A DNA stretch of 64,000 nucleotides from Pseudomonadota bacterium (GCA_016702545.1 JADJDT010000014.1:129589-193588); one strand, 5' to 3'. Positions 1 to 9,066 are shown, numbered from the stretch's first letter. Notes: generated from the sequence alone by a model not told the origin. A program made the numbers and translations.

Positions 1-510
1 GGCACCCTCGCCCTCGACCTCGGCTGTCGCCGGCTGCCGAAGGTCGCCGGGGTCGTCGCGATCAACGCCGCGGTGCTCGATCGTCCCGGGCTGATCGCGC
101 GGCTGTCGCCGCTGGTGGCGCGCTTGACCCCAGCGCTGCCGCCGCGCCTCGCCGGGCTGGTGCGCAACGACGCGGCGCGCCCCGGCGTCGACGAGCGGGC
201 CTACGCGTGGCTGCCCACCCGGGCGGCGCAGTCGATGCTCGACGAGCTGCCGCGGCTGCGCGAGCGCCTGCGCCAGCTCGAGCTGCCGCTGCTCCTGTGT
301 TGCTCCCGGGAGGACCACGTCGTGCCGCCGGAGAACACGCCGGCGATCGCCGGGCTCGTCGCGGGTCCGACGGTCGTCGTGCCGCTGCTCCGCTCCTACC
401 ACCTCGCCACGCTCGATCACGACCGCGAGCTGCTCGAGCGCCACATCGTCGCCTTCGCCGACACGCTGGCGCGCGGTGAGGCCTGGCCCTGGGCGCTGCC
501 GCCCGCTTAG
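1..510 (+). CDS. Alpha/beta hydrolase (carboxylesterase/monoacylglycerol-lipase-like), 5' end missing
   Basis: The reading frame is open from the first base, so the N-terminus and the nucleophile Ser lie outside the window. What remains is about 169 residues of a serine hydrolase C-terminal half. The segment CSREDHVVPPEN carries the acid Asp of the triad in the usual 'x-x-D-x-hydrophobic-V-P' setting, and SYHLATLDHDRELL places the catalytic His before a D-x-x-x-L helix, as in Est30-type carboxylesterases. Likely role is cytosolic hydrolysis of short or medium acyl esters; the substrate cannot be told. The gene converges with the phosphatase gene at 533, 22 bp away. Family assignment is fairly secure, specificity is not. 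Confidence 0.75.
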   Translation, partial: GTLALDLGCRRLPKVAGVVAINAAVLDRPGLIARLSPLVARLTPALPPRLAGLVRNDAARPGVDERAYAWLPTRAAQSMLDELPRLRERLRQLELPLLLCCSREDHVVPPENTPAIAGLVAGPTVVVPLLRSYHLATLDHDRELLERHIVAFADTLARGEAWPWALPPA

Positions 511-532
511 CGCAGGGGCCGCCCCGCCAGCC

Positions 533-1036
533 TCAGCGTTCGGGCAGCAGCTCGTGCAGGATCGCCGGACAGGCGGCCTCGATCAGGTCGAGCACGCGCT
601 CGAAGCCCTCGGCGCCGCCGTGGTAGGGGTCGGGCACGTCGGGCGGGGCGCTCGGCGGCAGGAAGGCGCTCAGCAGCTTGACCTTGTCGCGGTACTGGCC
701 GGCGGGATCGAGGGCGTGCAGGTCCTCGCGGTTGGAGCGATCCATCGCGACGACCAGATCGAAGCGGTCGAAGTCGGCGCGGGAGAAGGCGCGGGCGCGC
801 CCGTCGAGGTGGTAGCCGCGCCGGGCCGCGGCGGCTTTCATGCGCGGATCCGGCGGCGTCCCAGCCATGTGCTCCAGGGTGCCCGCCGAGTCGACCTGCA
901 CGCGCTCGTCGAGCCCCTGCGCGGCGACGAGCTGGCGCATGATCCCGTGGCCGGCGGGCGAACGGCAGATGTTGCCCAGACAGACGAAGATCACCCGGCG
1001 CGGCCGCGCGCCAGCGGGTGAATCAGCTCGAACCAT
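533..1036 (-). CDS. Low-molecular-weight protein tyrosine phosphatase
   Basis: A 167-residue protein with the LMW-PTP signature CLGNICRSP (the C-x5-R-S loop; Cys19 nucleophile, Arg25) near the N-terminus and the general-acid Asp in the DPYHGG motif near residue 130. These enzymes dephosphorylate phosphotyrosine; Wzb/Etp-type members act on the tyrosine kinases that control capsule or exopolysaccharide assembly. The start overlaps the last 14 bases of the upstream flippase gene, so the two are probably translationally coupled. That context supports a role in polysaccharide export rather than arsenate reduction, though no Wzc-type kinase gene is visible here. Confidence 0.9.
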   Translation of the reverse strand: MVRADSPAGARPRRVIFVCLGNICRSPAGHGIMRQLVAAQGLDERVQVDSAGTLEHMAGTPPDPRMKAAAARRGYHLDGRARAFSRADFDRFDLVVAMDRSNREDLHALDPAGQYRDKVKLLSAFLPPSAPPDVPDPYHGGAEGFERVLDLIEAACPAILHELLPER

Positions 1037-3698
1037 GGTTGCGACCCTCCAGAGCTCGGTGCTCGAGCGACTGCGCCTCGGCCGCGGCCTGCGGCGCGAG
1101 GGTGATGGGAAAGCGATCGTGCAGCGGGCTGAGGCTGAAGCCCGCGTGCGCCGCGGCGTAGAGCAGGCGCGCCACGGGGCGCAGCGCTCCGGTCATGCGC
1201 CAGGCCTGGGCCAGCTCGTCGGCCAGATAGCGGTCGAAGCCGCCGCAGAGCCCGAGCGCGAAGAAGCAGATCGGGAACGAGAGCAGCGCCGCGCCGAAGA
1301 AGAAGATCGTGAAGCCGACCGCGCCGAGGGGCGGCAGCGCGGCGGCGACCAGGCGCCACAGCGCGTAGTTCGCGGCGCCCGTCAGCAGCGGGGCCACGGC
1401 CATCTGCCAGGCGAAGAAGCGCAGGCGGACGATCGAGCGATGATTGATCGTCCAACCGACGACGACCTTGAGCACGATCGTGGCCAGCAGGGCGACGTAG
1501 AAGCCGGTGAATTGCAGCTTGGGGATCAGCACCCAGAAGAGCCCGATGCGCAGCGCCTGCTCGCCGCCGAGCATCAGCGCGAAGAGCCCCGGGCGGCCGG
1601 CGCCCTTCTGCAGCATGTCGCTGAGCCAGGCTGGGGCGAAGAACACGCCGACCAGCGCGGCGAGGGTCAGGTACTCCGCCGCGCGCGCCCACTGCGGGTC
1701 CATCGCCTGGCGCACGAAGGCCGGGCCGAGCGCCCAGAGCAGGCTAGCCCCGACGGCGGCGTAGAGGCCGCCCATTTGCAGAAAGCGGGCGAGGTAGTAC
1801 TGCGTCAGCGTGTGCTTGCCGTTGCCGTGGCTCTCGCTCAGCGCGGCCATCGCCGTCTCGAAGAAGCGATAGGCGATCGGGAAGAGGAACATCAGGTTGT
1901 AGTGGATCTGCGACTCGAGGCCGAGCCACTCGGTGTAGTTGATCAGCAGCAGCGAGATGACCACGCGCTCGATCGTCTTCGCCGCGCGATAGAACACCTG
2001 CCCGCTGACCACCCGCAGGCCGTAGGACAGCAGCTGCTTGGCGGTGCCGCGGTCGAAGTGCACCAGGAAGAGCGGCAGCAGCCGCAGGCCCTGGCGGCGG
2101 TAGAGCGGCACGCCGATGACGAAGGTGACGATCATCGAGAGATAGAAGCCGACGCCGATGCCGAGCGCCGCGCCGAAGGCCTCGCCGTACTGCGGATGCG
2201 AGCGACCCCAGGCCCGCAGCAGCAACACGCAGGGGATCTGGAGCGCGAAGCGCAGCAGCCAGTCGGAGAGCAGGTCGAGGCCGACGTTGAGGTCGAAGCG
2301 CTGGTAGGCCTGAAAGAAGACCGTCAGCAGGCCGAAGATGCCGGGGTACTGAATCAGCGCGATCAGCACGACGAAGTGCGCGCTGTAGCTGTAGCGCGTG
2401 TGCGGCAGGATCAGCAGCGCGGCGAGGCTGGCCAGCGTGACGAAGACCAGGCCGCTGAGCACCTGCCACCAGACGAAGAACTGCGCCGAGCGCAGCGCGC
2501 GCGCCGGGTCCTTGCTGCGGTACTCGGCGAAGTACTTGACGAAGGCGGTGAAGGTCCCCGCGTCGAAGAGAAACCACGCGACCTGCAGCGCCTCCCACGA
2601 GAAGTCCCAGATGCCCTTGGCCTGCGGAAAGGGCTGCACGCGGTTGGGGATCAACAGATTGGTCAGCCAGTAATAGGGCACGAAGAGCAGCAGCAGGATC
2701 GAGGTCAGCGTGAGAAAGCCAGCCAGCGGGCGGGCGAAGCCGATGCGGCTCCAGGCGTCGGCGGAGCTGGCACCACCCCCCGCCGCGGCCCCGCCGCTCG
2801 CCGCACGCTCGTGGGCGAAGAAGGTCTCCGCCAGCTCGGGGTGGGCGCGGCTGTAGGCGCGCGCTCGGGCAAAGAGGGCCCAGGTGACCACCCAGCCGGC
2901 GCCGAGCAGCAACAACAGCAGCGTGAGGTTGCTGCGGCCCGGCACCGGCGCGCGCGACCAGTCGGCGAAGCGCTGGGGCGGCTGCGCCGCGGCCGCGCTC
3001 GAGACCCAGTAGAGCAGATAGCCGGCGTAGGGCCACAGCAGCAGCTCGCGGTTGCTCGCGTCCGTGAGCCGCGCCGACCAGACATAAAGGCGCCCGTGGC
3101 CCAGGCCCGCGGAGAGCAGCACGGGGTCGCGGCCTCCAGCGTGCGCGGCGGCCGTCTCGACCAGCACCTGCGCCGCGCTCCCGCCGCCCGCGGCCGCGCC
3201 GAGCCGATAGCGCGCGCCGAGCTGCGGTGCGCTGGCCCACACCACGTCGCCGGCGAGCGCGGGCGGCGCCAGCGACGTGGCCTGCGCGGCGACAGGCCCG
3301 CGCGCGGTGCCGCGCAGGGTCAGCCCCAGCGCGCGCAACCAGGCCGCAGGTGCTCGACCGGGCACCACGACCAGCCCCGCGCCGCCGTCGCGCACCCGCG
3401 CGAGCACCAGCCGTTGCAGCGCGGGTTGCAGGTCGCCGATCGCCCAGATCACGCGCGCGCGCTCCAGCGGCGCGGCGACGAAGCCGCGATCGAGCAGTAG
3501 GCGCTCGCGCAGCGCCTGGGCCGAGGCCGTGGCCTCGCCGACGATGGCTATCGCCGTCGTGGCGGTTGGCGCGGCGCCGGCGCGCTGGGTCGACGCTGCC
3601 GTAAGCAGGGCGACGAGACCGCCGAGCAGCAGGCGCGCGGCGCCCGGCTGGCGCCTGGCTGGCAGGGCCGCGCCTTGTGCTCGGGCGGCTCGCGACAT
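1023..3698 (-). CDS. Polysaccharide flippase (MOP/Wzx-like) with N-terminal extracytoplasmic domain
   Basis: An 891-residue membrane protein. I place the start at the ATG at 3698 (MSRAARAQ), 14 bp after the upstream gene; longer readings of the frame run through that gene and have no membrane character. Residues about 24-43 form a signal-like hydrophobic segment. Residues 45-270 look like a soluble alpha/beta domain. A helix follows at about 285-305 and a Gly/Ala/Ser linker, then from about residue 360 there are a dozen or more hydrophobic helices with the spacing of the MOP exporter superfamily, which flips lipid-linked oligosaccharides or related lipids. The soluble N-terminal domain is not part of ordinary Wzx or MurJ proteins. 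The substrate is unknown. The overlap with the LMW phosphatase gene suggests exopolysaccharide export. Confidence 0.7.
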   Translation of the reverse strand: MSRAARAQGAALPARRQPGAARLLLGGLVALLTAASTQRAGAAPTATTAIAIVGEATASAQALRERLLLDRGFVAAPLERARVIWAIGDLQPALQRLVLARVRDGGAGLVVVPGRAPAAWLRALGLTLRGTARGPVAAQATSLAPPALAGDVVWASAPQLGARYRLGAAAGGGSAAQVLVETAAAHAGGRDPVLLSAGLGHGRLYVWSARLTDASNRELLLWPYAGYLLYWVSSAAAAQPPQRFADWSRAPVPGRSNLTLLLLLLGAGWVVTWALFARARAYSRAHPELAETFFAHERAASGGAAAGGGASSADAWSRIGFARPLAGFLTLTSILLLLFVPYYWLTNLLIPNRVQPFPQAKGIWDFSWEALQVAWFLFDAGTFTAFVKYFAEYRSKDPARALRSAQFFVWWQVLSGLVFVTLASLAALLILPHTRYSYSAHFVVLIALIQYPGIFGLLTVFFQAYQRFDLNVGLDLLSDWLLRFALQIPCVLLLRAWGRSHPQYGEAFGAALGIGVGFYLSMIVTFVIGVPLYRRQGLRLLPLFLVHFDRGTAKQLLSYGLRVVSGQVFYRAAKTIERVVISLLLINYTEWLGLESQIHYNLMFLFPIAYRFFETAMAALSESHGNGKHTLTQYYLARFLQMGGLYAAVGASLLWALGPAFVRQAMDPQWARAAEYLTLAALVGVFFAPAWLSDMLQKGAGRPGLFALMLGGEQALRIGLFWVLIPKLQFTGFYVALLATIVLKVVVGWTINHRSIVRLRFFAWQMAVAPLLTGAANYALWRLVAAALPPLGAVGFTIFFFGAALLSFPICFFALGLCGGFDRYLADELAQAWRMTGALRPVARLLYAAAHAGFSLSPLHDRFPITLAPQAAAEAQSLEHRALEGRNHGSS

Positions 3699-3712
3699 TT
3701 CCCGACCGGCTC

Positions 3713-4663
3713 CTAGTAGCCGTAATTCGCGTCGTCGGCGGGGCTGCCGGCCGCTCCGCTCGTGCCACCGCTGGCGGCCGCGGCGGGCACGAAGTAGTGC
3801 CGGGCCGCGATCGCGACGGCCGGGCCCGCCAGCAGCGCCACGAGGCTCAGCCGCAGCGCCAGGCGCACCAAGGGAGCACGGCGCGCCAGCAGGGGGAGCT
3901 GCACCAGCACCAGCCCCAGGGGGGCCAACACCAGCAGCACGAAACTCGCCTTGGGCAGCTCGGCGTAGAACAGCCCGACGGCCCATTGACCCACGGCGAC
4001 CAACGCCAGGACCGGCGCGGCGCTCGCCAGGCGCCCGACCGCGGGCCAGCGCCAGGTGAGCACCCAGAGGCCGCCGAGCCCCGCCGCGAGCGCGCCCGCG
4101 AGCTGCCCGACGGCGGCGGTCCCCGCCATCACGAGGACGGCGGCTCCGGCCACGACCCAGAGCAAGAGCGCCAGGCCGAGGCCGGGTCCCGGCTCGCTCT
4201 CGGCGGCGCCGTCGACCAGCGACCAGGCCGCCAGCATGCCGCCGGCCACCGTGCTGATCGCCAGCGCGTGCTGCAGCAGGGGGCCGCCCTGCGCGAGCAG
4301 CGGGCGCAACAAGAGCCAGCTGCTCGCCCCGCAGAGGGCCAGACGCAGCGCCCAGCGCAGCAGCAGCGGGGGCCGCCACAGGGCGTCGAGGGCGCCGACC
4401 ACGCCGCCTGCCGCGGCGAGATAGAGCAACATCTGGCTGATGTCGTTGTTGGTCGAGAGCGGGCCGCCGGCCAGGCCCCAGTGTCCCACCAGGTAGCCGG
4501 CGGCGAGGGCCACGGCGGCGCCCCAGCGCCCTCGGTGCGGCGTCGCAGCGCCCGCGGCATCGTGAGGGGCGGCCGAGGCCCAGGGTTGGAGCGCGAAGAG
4601 CAGCAGGCCCGCCGCCAGCAGGGCGGGAGCGATGGCGCCCCACAGCAATACGGTGATCACCAT
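3713..4663 (-). CDS. Polytopic integral membrane protein of unknown function
   Basis: A 316-residue, very Ala/Leu/Val-rich protein with about eight to nine hydrophobic helices and a short Gly/Ser/Ala-rich tail ending in NYGY. A strong GAGGAGG ribosome binding site lies about 8 bases upstream of the ATG at 4663, which fixes the start. It sits between the YceI gene and the flippase gene on the same strand with short spacers, so all four genes from 5381 to 533 are probably one operon. I see no catalytic motif. It may be a partner of the flippase in envelope polymer synthesis, but only its position suggests this. Confidence 0.65.
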   Translation of the reverse strand: MVITVLLWGAIAPALLAAGLLLFALQPWASAAPHDAAGAATPHRGRWGAAVALAAGYLVGHWGLAGGPLSTNNDISQMLLYLAAAGGVVGALDALWRPPLLLRWALRLALCGASSWLLLRPLLAQGGPLLQHALAISTVAGGMLAAWSLVDGAAESEPGPGLGLALLLWVVAGAAVLVMAGTAAVGQLAGALAAGLGGLWVLTWRWPAVGRLASAAPVLALVAVGQWAVGLFYAELPKASFVLLVLAPLGLVLVQLPLLARRAPLVRLALRLSLVALLAGPAVAIAARHYFVPAAAASGGTSGAAGSPADDANYGY

Positions 4664-4709
4664 GGGGCGGCCCTCCTCGCGCGTGCGGCGGATGCCGCCG
4701 ATGCTGGTG

Positions 4710-5381
4710 CTACTGCCGGATGCCCTCGATCGCGATCGTCAGCTTGAGCTTCTCGCCGACGCCGCCGGGCATCCCGGCCACGCCGTACTCGCTGCGCTTG
4801 ATCATCAGCTCGCCAAGATACCCCGAGCGGAAGTTGCCCCAGGGATCTGCCGCCGTGCCGATTTTGAGCAGCCGCACGGTCACCGGCTTGGTCACGCCAT
4901 GCAGCGTCAGGTCGCCCGTCACGCTCACGCCCTTGCCGGCGTTGACGACCTTGGTGCTGACGAAGGTGATCTTGGGAAACTGCTTGGTGTTGAGAAAATC
5001 GGGGCTCTTGAGGTGCAGGTCGCGCTTCTGCACGCCGGTGTAGACGCCCTCGGCGTCGATCTCGACCTTGACGGCGTTATCGGCGGGCTTCTTGCCGACC
5101 GTGAAGGTGCCGGTCACGCCGCGGAAGAAGCCGCCGATCGTGATGCCGGCTCCGACGTGCTCGGCCTGAAACACCACCGAGGAGTGCTCCGGGTCGATCT
5201 TGTAGCTCTCCACCGCGGCCGCCTTGGCGGGGGCCTCGGTGATGGTGGCTGTCGCGGTGGCCGGCTTCTTCGCCATGCCGGCGGCGGCCTCGGCCCCAGC
5301 CACGCCGCTGTCGAGCACGAGCGAGAGCGCGGCGGCGAGCGTCAGCGAGAGCCCCATCAGGCGGTTACTTCTGGTCTTCAT
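4710..5381 (-). CDS. YceI family periplasmic lipid-binding-type protein
   Basis: A 223-residue secreted protein. Residues 1-30 form a signal peptide (basic start, Leu/Ala core, VAGAEA cleavage region), followed by an Ala/Thr/Lys linker. From YKIDPEHSSVVFQ at about residue 60 to the end lies a YceI domain, including the typical features GxFxGVTG, DLTLHGVTKPV and a C-terminal hydrophobic strand. YceI proteins are periplasmic lipocalin-like barrels that bind polyisoprenoid or amphipathic lipids. Its position as first gene ahead of a flippase would fit handling of an isoprenoid-linked intermediate, which is inference. AGGAGA lies about 8 bases before the ATG, and just upstream are four tandem copies of a 9-base unit containing another Shine-Dalgarno-like core. 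Confidence 0.88.
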   Translation of the reverse strand: MKTRSNRLMGLSLTLAAALSLVLDSGVAGAEAAAGMAKKPATATATITEAPAKAAAVESYKIDPEHSSVVFQAEHVGAGITIGGFFRGVTGTFTVGKKPADNAVKVEIDAEGVYTGVQKRDLHLKSPDFLNTKQFPKITFVSTKVVNAGKGVSVTGDLTLHGVTKPVTVRLLKIGTAADPWGNFRSGYLGELMIKRSEYGVAGMPGGVGEKLKLTIAIEGIRQ

Positions 5382-5391
5382 CTTGCCGTCT

Positions 5392-5427
5392 CCTTCTGTG
5401 CCTTCTGTGCCTTCTGTGCCTTCTGTG
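5392..5427. repeat. Four tandem copies of a 9-bp unit upstream of the YceI gene
   Basis: Unit CCTTCTGTG on the plus strand (CACAGAAGG read with the YceI gene), four perfect copies and then one degenerate copy. The array ends 10 bases before the YceI start codon, inside its 5' untranslated region. Each unit carries an AGAAGG core resembling a Shine-Dalgarno sequence. Confidence 0.9.
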
Positions 5428-5579
5428 TCTTCCGTGCTGGCGCCGGAGGCGAGATCCGCCGGAGCCTGTTCAGGGGCCGAGCGTCCGCGGGCGGCAGGCG
5501 CGGGCGCGCCCAGCCACGATACAGCACCCGCAGGGTTCGACTTGGCGCTCGTGTATCCCAGGCGCCGAGGGAAAGCAAG

Positions 5580-5613
5580 ACCGCGGCAACAGACCGCGGC
5601 AACAGACCGCGGC
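5580..5613. repeat. 13-bp tandem repeat, about 2.6 copies
   Basis: Unit ACCGCGGCAACAG is repeated twice perfectly and a third time partially, directly before the long G tract. It lies in the divergent-looking but non-coding stretch between the YceI gene and the frameshifted envelope gene. Confidence 0.85.
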
Positions 5614-5618
5614 GAGCG

Positions 5619-5699
<81 letters not shown>

Positions 5700-5720
5700 C
5701 GGGGAAGCGCTTGCTTCCTT

Positions 5721-7324
5721 CTACAGCTGGTAGCCCGCTCCGAGCATCAGGCGCAGGTAGGTGTCCGTCCCCGAGGTTGGGTCGCCGTTGTCCGGGGTGC
5801 AGGGCCGCAGCGGCTCGCCCGCCGCGTCGAGGCCCGCCAGGTCCAGGGTGTAGCGCTGGTACTCGGCCCGCGCGAAGTAGAACAGCCCCGAGTTCAGCTC
5901 GCCGCGCAGGCCCCCGTGAACCGACCAGGCCAGGCCGCTGCTGCGCTCACCGAGGGCGTCGACGGCGTCCTGGCCCACGCCGAGCAGGGGGCGAAGGTCG
6001 CCGCCGAGCTCCAGCGCAGCCAGGCGGGTGCCCAGCGGCACCCGGGCGGCCAGGGCGACGTGGACGAAGCGGTAGTTGAAGCCGGTCAGCACGTCGTTGG
6101 GGCCGAGCGCGAACTCGCGCAGCCCGACACCGGCGCTGGCCGCGAAGGTCGGGCTGAAGCGCGTCTTCAACCCCAGGGGCCAGCGCAGCACGAGGTCGGC
6201 GAGCAGCTGCTGCGAGCGCGTCGCGACCTCGCTGCCGAAGTCGCAGGTGTCGGGTCGCGAGCCGTTGGCGGGCAGGTCGGTGCTGACGGCGAGGTGCCGC
6301 GAGTAGTCCACCGCCACGCCGACGTTTCGCACGAAGCGCCGGGTCAGGGCGGCCAACGGATAGAGCTCGGCGTGCAGCACGAACTCGGGGAAGGGGCTGC
6401 CGTCGAAGGAGCGGTTGCCTGCCGCCGTCGGGGCGCGCAGCTCGTAACGGCGCTGGGCCAACCCCACGCCGACGGAGATCTCGCCGAGCCCCGCCCAGCG
6501 CTCCCGCAGACCGGGGCGCGGCGGCGCCGGCGGGGGTGGGGTGGGGGCCGCCAGCGCTTCGGGCGTGTCCTCGGTGTCCGGCAGCACGGCCTCGGCCGCG
6601 GCCGGCGCCGGGCTCGGCGCGGGCGCTTGGCCACCGGCTCCGCGCTGCCGCGGGCCTTGGCGCCGGCCAGGGCCGCCTTGGGCGGGGCCGCCCGCCGGTA
6701 GCTGCCGCGCGCGATCAGCGGTAGGCAAAGCGCGCCGAGGCCGCGACCCGCCGCGCCGAGGACCTTCGGGCTCAGCCCCGGGCTCTCCTGCTTACCGAGC
6801 GGTTGCCCGCTGGCGCCGTCGAGCACCACCAGCTCGAGGCTGAGCTGGGCCCGCGGCTGCGGCCGCCCCTTGGCGGCGCGGCCTACCGCGGTGGCTGCGG
6901 GCAGCGCCGCCTTGGTGACGGCGCCCTTGATCACGGCGCTGCAGCGCAGGCGCGCGCAGACGGCCACGATGCCGCTCGCTGTGGCGCCGTCGACGTTCTG
7001 GCGCCGCGCCTCGCCGGCGTATGCGGCGACGCCCAGCACCCGGACGCTGCGGCCCAGACCGCGCACGACGGCAGCGCGTGCCTTGGCCCCGTTCAGGCCC
7101 TCGAAGGGCAGCACCACCACCTGGGCCTTCCCGGCCGGCCGGGGCGCTGGTTTGGGCGCCGGTTCGGACGCCGTCGCTTTGGGCGCTGTCTTGGGCGCTG
7201 GCTTGAGCGCCGCTGCCTTGGGCGCGGCGTCCGCCGCGCTGCGCCCGCCGGCGAGCAGCGCCAAGCTCAGGCCGGCGGCCAGCCAGCTGCGGTTTACGAA
7301 ACCCGTCGATCGCCTCGATCGCAT
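5721..7324 (-). CDS. Secreted envelope protein, probable outer-membrane beta-barrel, frameshifted
   Basis: Two overlapping frames together make one plausible protein. The 5' part (start ATG 7324, MRSRRSTGF) has a signal peptide, a long Ala/Lys/Pro tether, then a domain opening with AQVVVLPFEGL that resembles deltaproteobacterial FlgO/TolB-like 'assemble and score' N-domains. The 3' part starts in a Pro/Ala linker (PAPSPAPAAAEA) and continues into about 250 residues of alternating beta-strand pattern with aromatic ends, closing in LMLGAGYQL, typical of an outer-membrane barrel. Joining them needs one added base near 6621-6623, a run of three G; a fourth G restores KRPAPAPSP. I therefore read this as one gene with a single-base deletion, more likely a sequence error than decay. 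Specific function unknown. Confidence 0.65.
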
Positions 7325-7420
7325 GGCTACTCCGTCCGTTGCTGCGAGATTAGGCGCTGACGTTAGCATGGAGCCGCAGGGGACACGAAGTCGCCGCAGC
7401 TTCGCGGCGGCGTGCCCGCG

Positions 7421-7605
7421 GTCTAGCCCGAAAACAAGCGCGTTCGAGCGCAAGCTGCTTGTTTTCGGGCTAGACGAGCCGACAAGCGAGCGTTATGGGG
7501 TGAAGTCGCGGGGATTCACTCCCCGCGACGAGGGGGCTTTGCGAAAGCCCCCTGAGTGATATCTAGGCCCAAAACGAGCGCGGGACGCGCTTGTTTTGGG
7601 CCTAG
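7421..7605. repeat. Cluster of four consecutive hairpins (inverted repeats)
   Basis: Four stem-loops follow one another in 185 bp. Stem 1 pairs 7421-7439 with 7457-7475 (19 bp, perfect, CTAGCCCGAAAACAAGC-type arm). Stem 2 pairs 7505-7513 with 7521-7529. Stem 3 pairs 7532-7540 with 7544-7552 (GGGGGCTTT/AAAGCCCCC). Stem 4 pairs 7563-7582 with 7586-7605 (20 bp, one mismatch) and has an arm clearly related to stem 1 (CTAGGCCCAAAACGAGCGCG). Since stems 1 and 4 resemble each other, they may be two copies of one palindromic repeat. The region lies between the divergent starts at 7324 and about 7665. Confidence 0.85.
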
Positions 7606-7664
7606 CGCCGACGGTTGCGAGCCGGCGCGAAGCGCGTAGAGTGCCGCGCGGACCGACGCTCAAG

Positions 7665-8849
7665 GTGCCGATCGTGGACCCCTCGCGCGATACGCCTGCT
7701 GAATGGCCCTCGGGCGCCTGGCCGCCCGGCGCTCGGCCGCGCGCCCGCCCGTGGCAGCGGGCGCTGCTCCTGATCGTCGCTGCGCTCCTGGTGGCCGCGC
7801 CCGCGCTGCTGTTCTGGCGCGCGCGCGTCCGGCGCCCGCCGGCGCCGCGGGTGTTGCGCTGGACGCCCCTGCGTCTCGTCGCCGCGCTGGGCGTGCCCGC
7901 CACCGCCGCCGCCCCCGGGCCGCGCGGGACGCTCGCCGTCGGTACGCGCGAGGGCGGCGTGTTGCTCGCCGACCTGGAAGGTCACGCCCCGCGCTGGCTG
8001 CTGCGGGCGGAGGCGGCCGCGCCGCTGCTCGACGGGCCGGTGACGGCGCTCGCCTTCAGCGCCGACGGAGAGCGCCTGCTCGCCGCCGGCGGGCACGCGA
8101 TCACCTGGTGGCAGCTCGATCCGCCGCGCCTGCTCGGCCAGCTCCGCGGCCCGCAGATCATCACGGCCGCCGTGCTGGCGCCGGGCGACCGCGCCGCCTT
8201 CTTCGGCACCGATCAGGGCTTCGTCCAGCGCTGGCGCTTCGACCGCCGCGAGGCCGAGGCGGCCCTGCGCCTCGGCTGCGAGCTGATCGTGCTCGAATAC
8301 CAGCGCGCGCGCCTGCCGCTCGCCCGGCGCTGCCCCTTCGGCACCTTCGTCCAAACGCACGAGCTGCGTCCCGCCTGCGCCTACCCGGTGACGCAGCTCG
8401 TGCGACAGGGCGCGACGCTGGCGCAGGCCTGCCGCACCGGCACCACGTCGGTGATCCCCCTGCCGCGCGGCCCCGTGCAGCACACCCTCGCCGGGGCGCT
8501 CGGCGCGCTGGCCTTCGACCCGCGCGGTCGCCTGCTGCTGGCGCGCGAGGACGGCGAGCTGCGGCTCTACGACCCCGCCACCCGCGCGGTCGAACGCGCC
8601 TGGCCCCAGGCCGGCCGCGCCCAGGCGCTCGCCACCGCCGACGACCTGGCCGCCCTCGCCGACGCCGATGGCACCCTGCGCCTCTGGGACCTGCGCGCCG
8701 CCGGCGAGGCCCTCCCTGCCGCCACGCTGCGCCTCCCCGCCCCACCCGTCTGGCTCAGCCTCGATCGCCGCCCCCTCCGCCTGCGCGCCCTGCTCGCGGA
8801 TGGGCGTTTGGTCGAAGTCGCCGGACGAAGCGCCGGAGCTTCCCTTTGA
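7665..8849 (+). CDS. Membrane-anchored WD40/propeller-like protein
   Basis: About 394 residues. After a short Pro/Arg-rich cytoplasmic segment there is one membrane helix (ALLLIVAALLVAAPALLF), so most of the protein is extracytoplasmic or tail-exposed. The rest has repeated blades with the pattern 'ALAFSADGERLLAAGG...ITWWQL', 'GALAFDPRGRLLLARED GELRLYDP' and 'LAALADADGTLRLWDL', typical of WD40-like beta-propellers that act as protein-binding platforms. I prefer the GTG at 7665 (or GTG 7674), because the upstream ATG at 7596 lies inside a 20-bp hairpin stem. Partner unknown. No obvious operon partner; the following gene starts 217 bp later. Confidence 0.6.
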   Translation: MPIVDPSRDTPAEWPSGAWPPGARPRARPWQRALLLIVAALLVAAPALLFWRARVRRPPAPRVLRWTPLRLVAALGVPATAAAPGPRGTLAVGTREGGVLLADLEGHAPRWLLRAEAAAPLLDGPVTALAFSADGERLLAAGGHAITWWQLDPPRLLGQLRGPQIITAAVLAPGDRAAFFGTDQGFVQRWRFDRREAEAALRLGCELIVLEYQRARLPLARRCPFGTFVQTHELRPACAYPVTQLVRQGATLAQACRTGTTSVIPLPRGPVQHTLAGALGALAFDPRGRLLLAREDGELRLYDPATRAVERAWPQAGRAQALATADDLAALADADGTLRLWDLRAAGEALPAATLRLPAPPVWLSLDRRPLRLRALLADGRLVEVAGRSAGASL

Positions 8850-9066
8850 GCTCCCAGAGCCCGTGTCCACCGGCAAGGGTCGTGGCCTTCTCCTCCGACT
8901 ATCGGAGAGGTTTGGCGCGTGGAGGCTGGCCACTTCATCCAAGCGAGTCCGCCAGTGGCCCCGCCCTTGCCGCGTGCTGCGCGCGGATTGCATCTTGCAT
9001 CCGTCGAGCGCCCGGGGGATTTTCCCCGCTCTAGGTCCCCTGTCCCGAAGCGCTGGAGTCCAAGCG

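Noticed and set aside
840..3500. An 886-residue open frame on the plus strand
   Set aside because: It is antisense to the flippase gene, lacks membrane or domain features and is highly charged, as expected of a GC-rich shadow frame.
3699..4643. Upstream extension of the flippase frame
   Set aside because: It overlaps the adjacent membrane-protein gene in another frame and shows no hydrophobic or signal pattern; ATG 3698 gives a coherent start.
7421..7605. Possible CRISPR-like array
   Set aside because: The units are inverted repeats with no spacers of constant length and no cas genes in the window.
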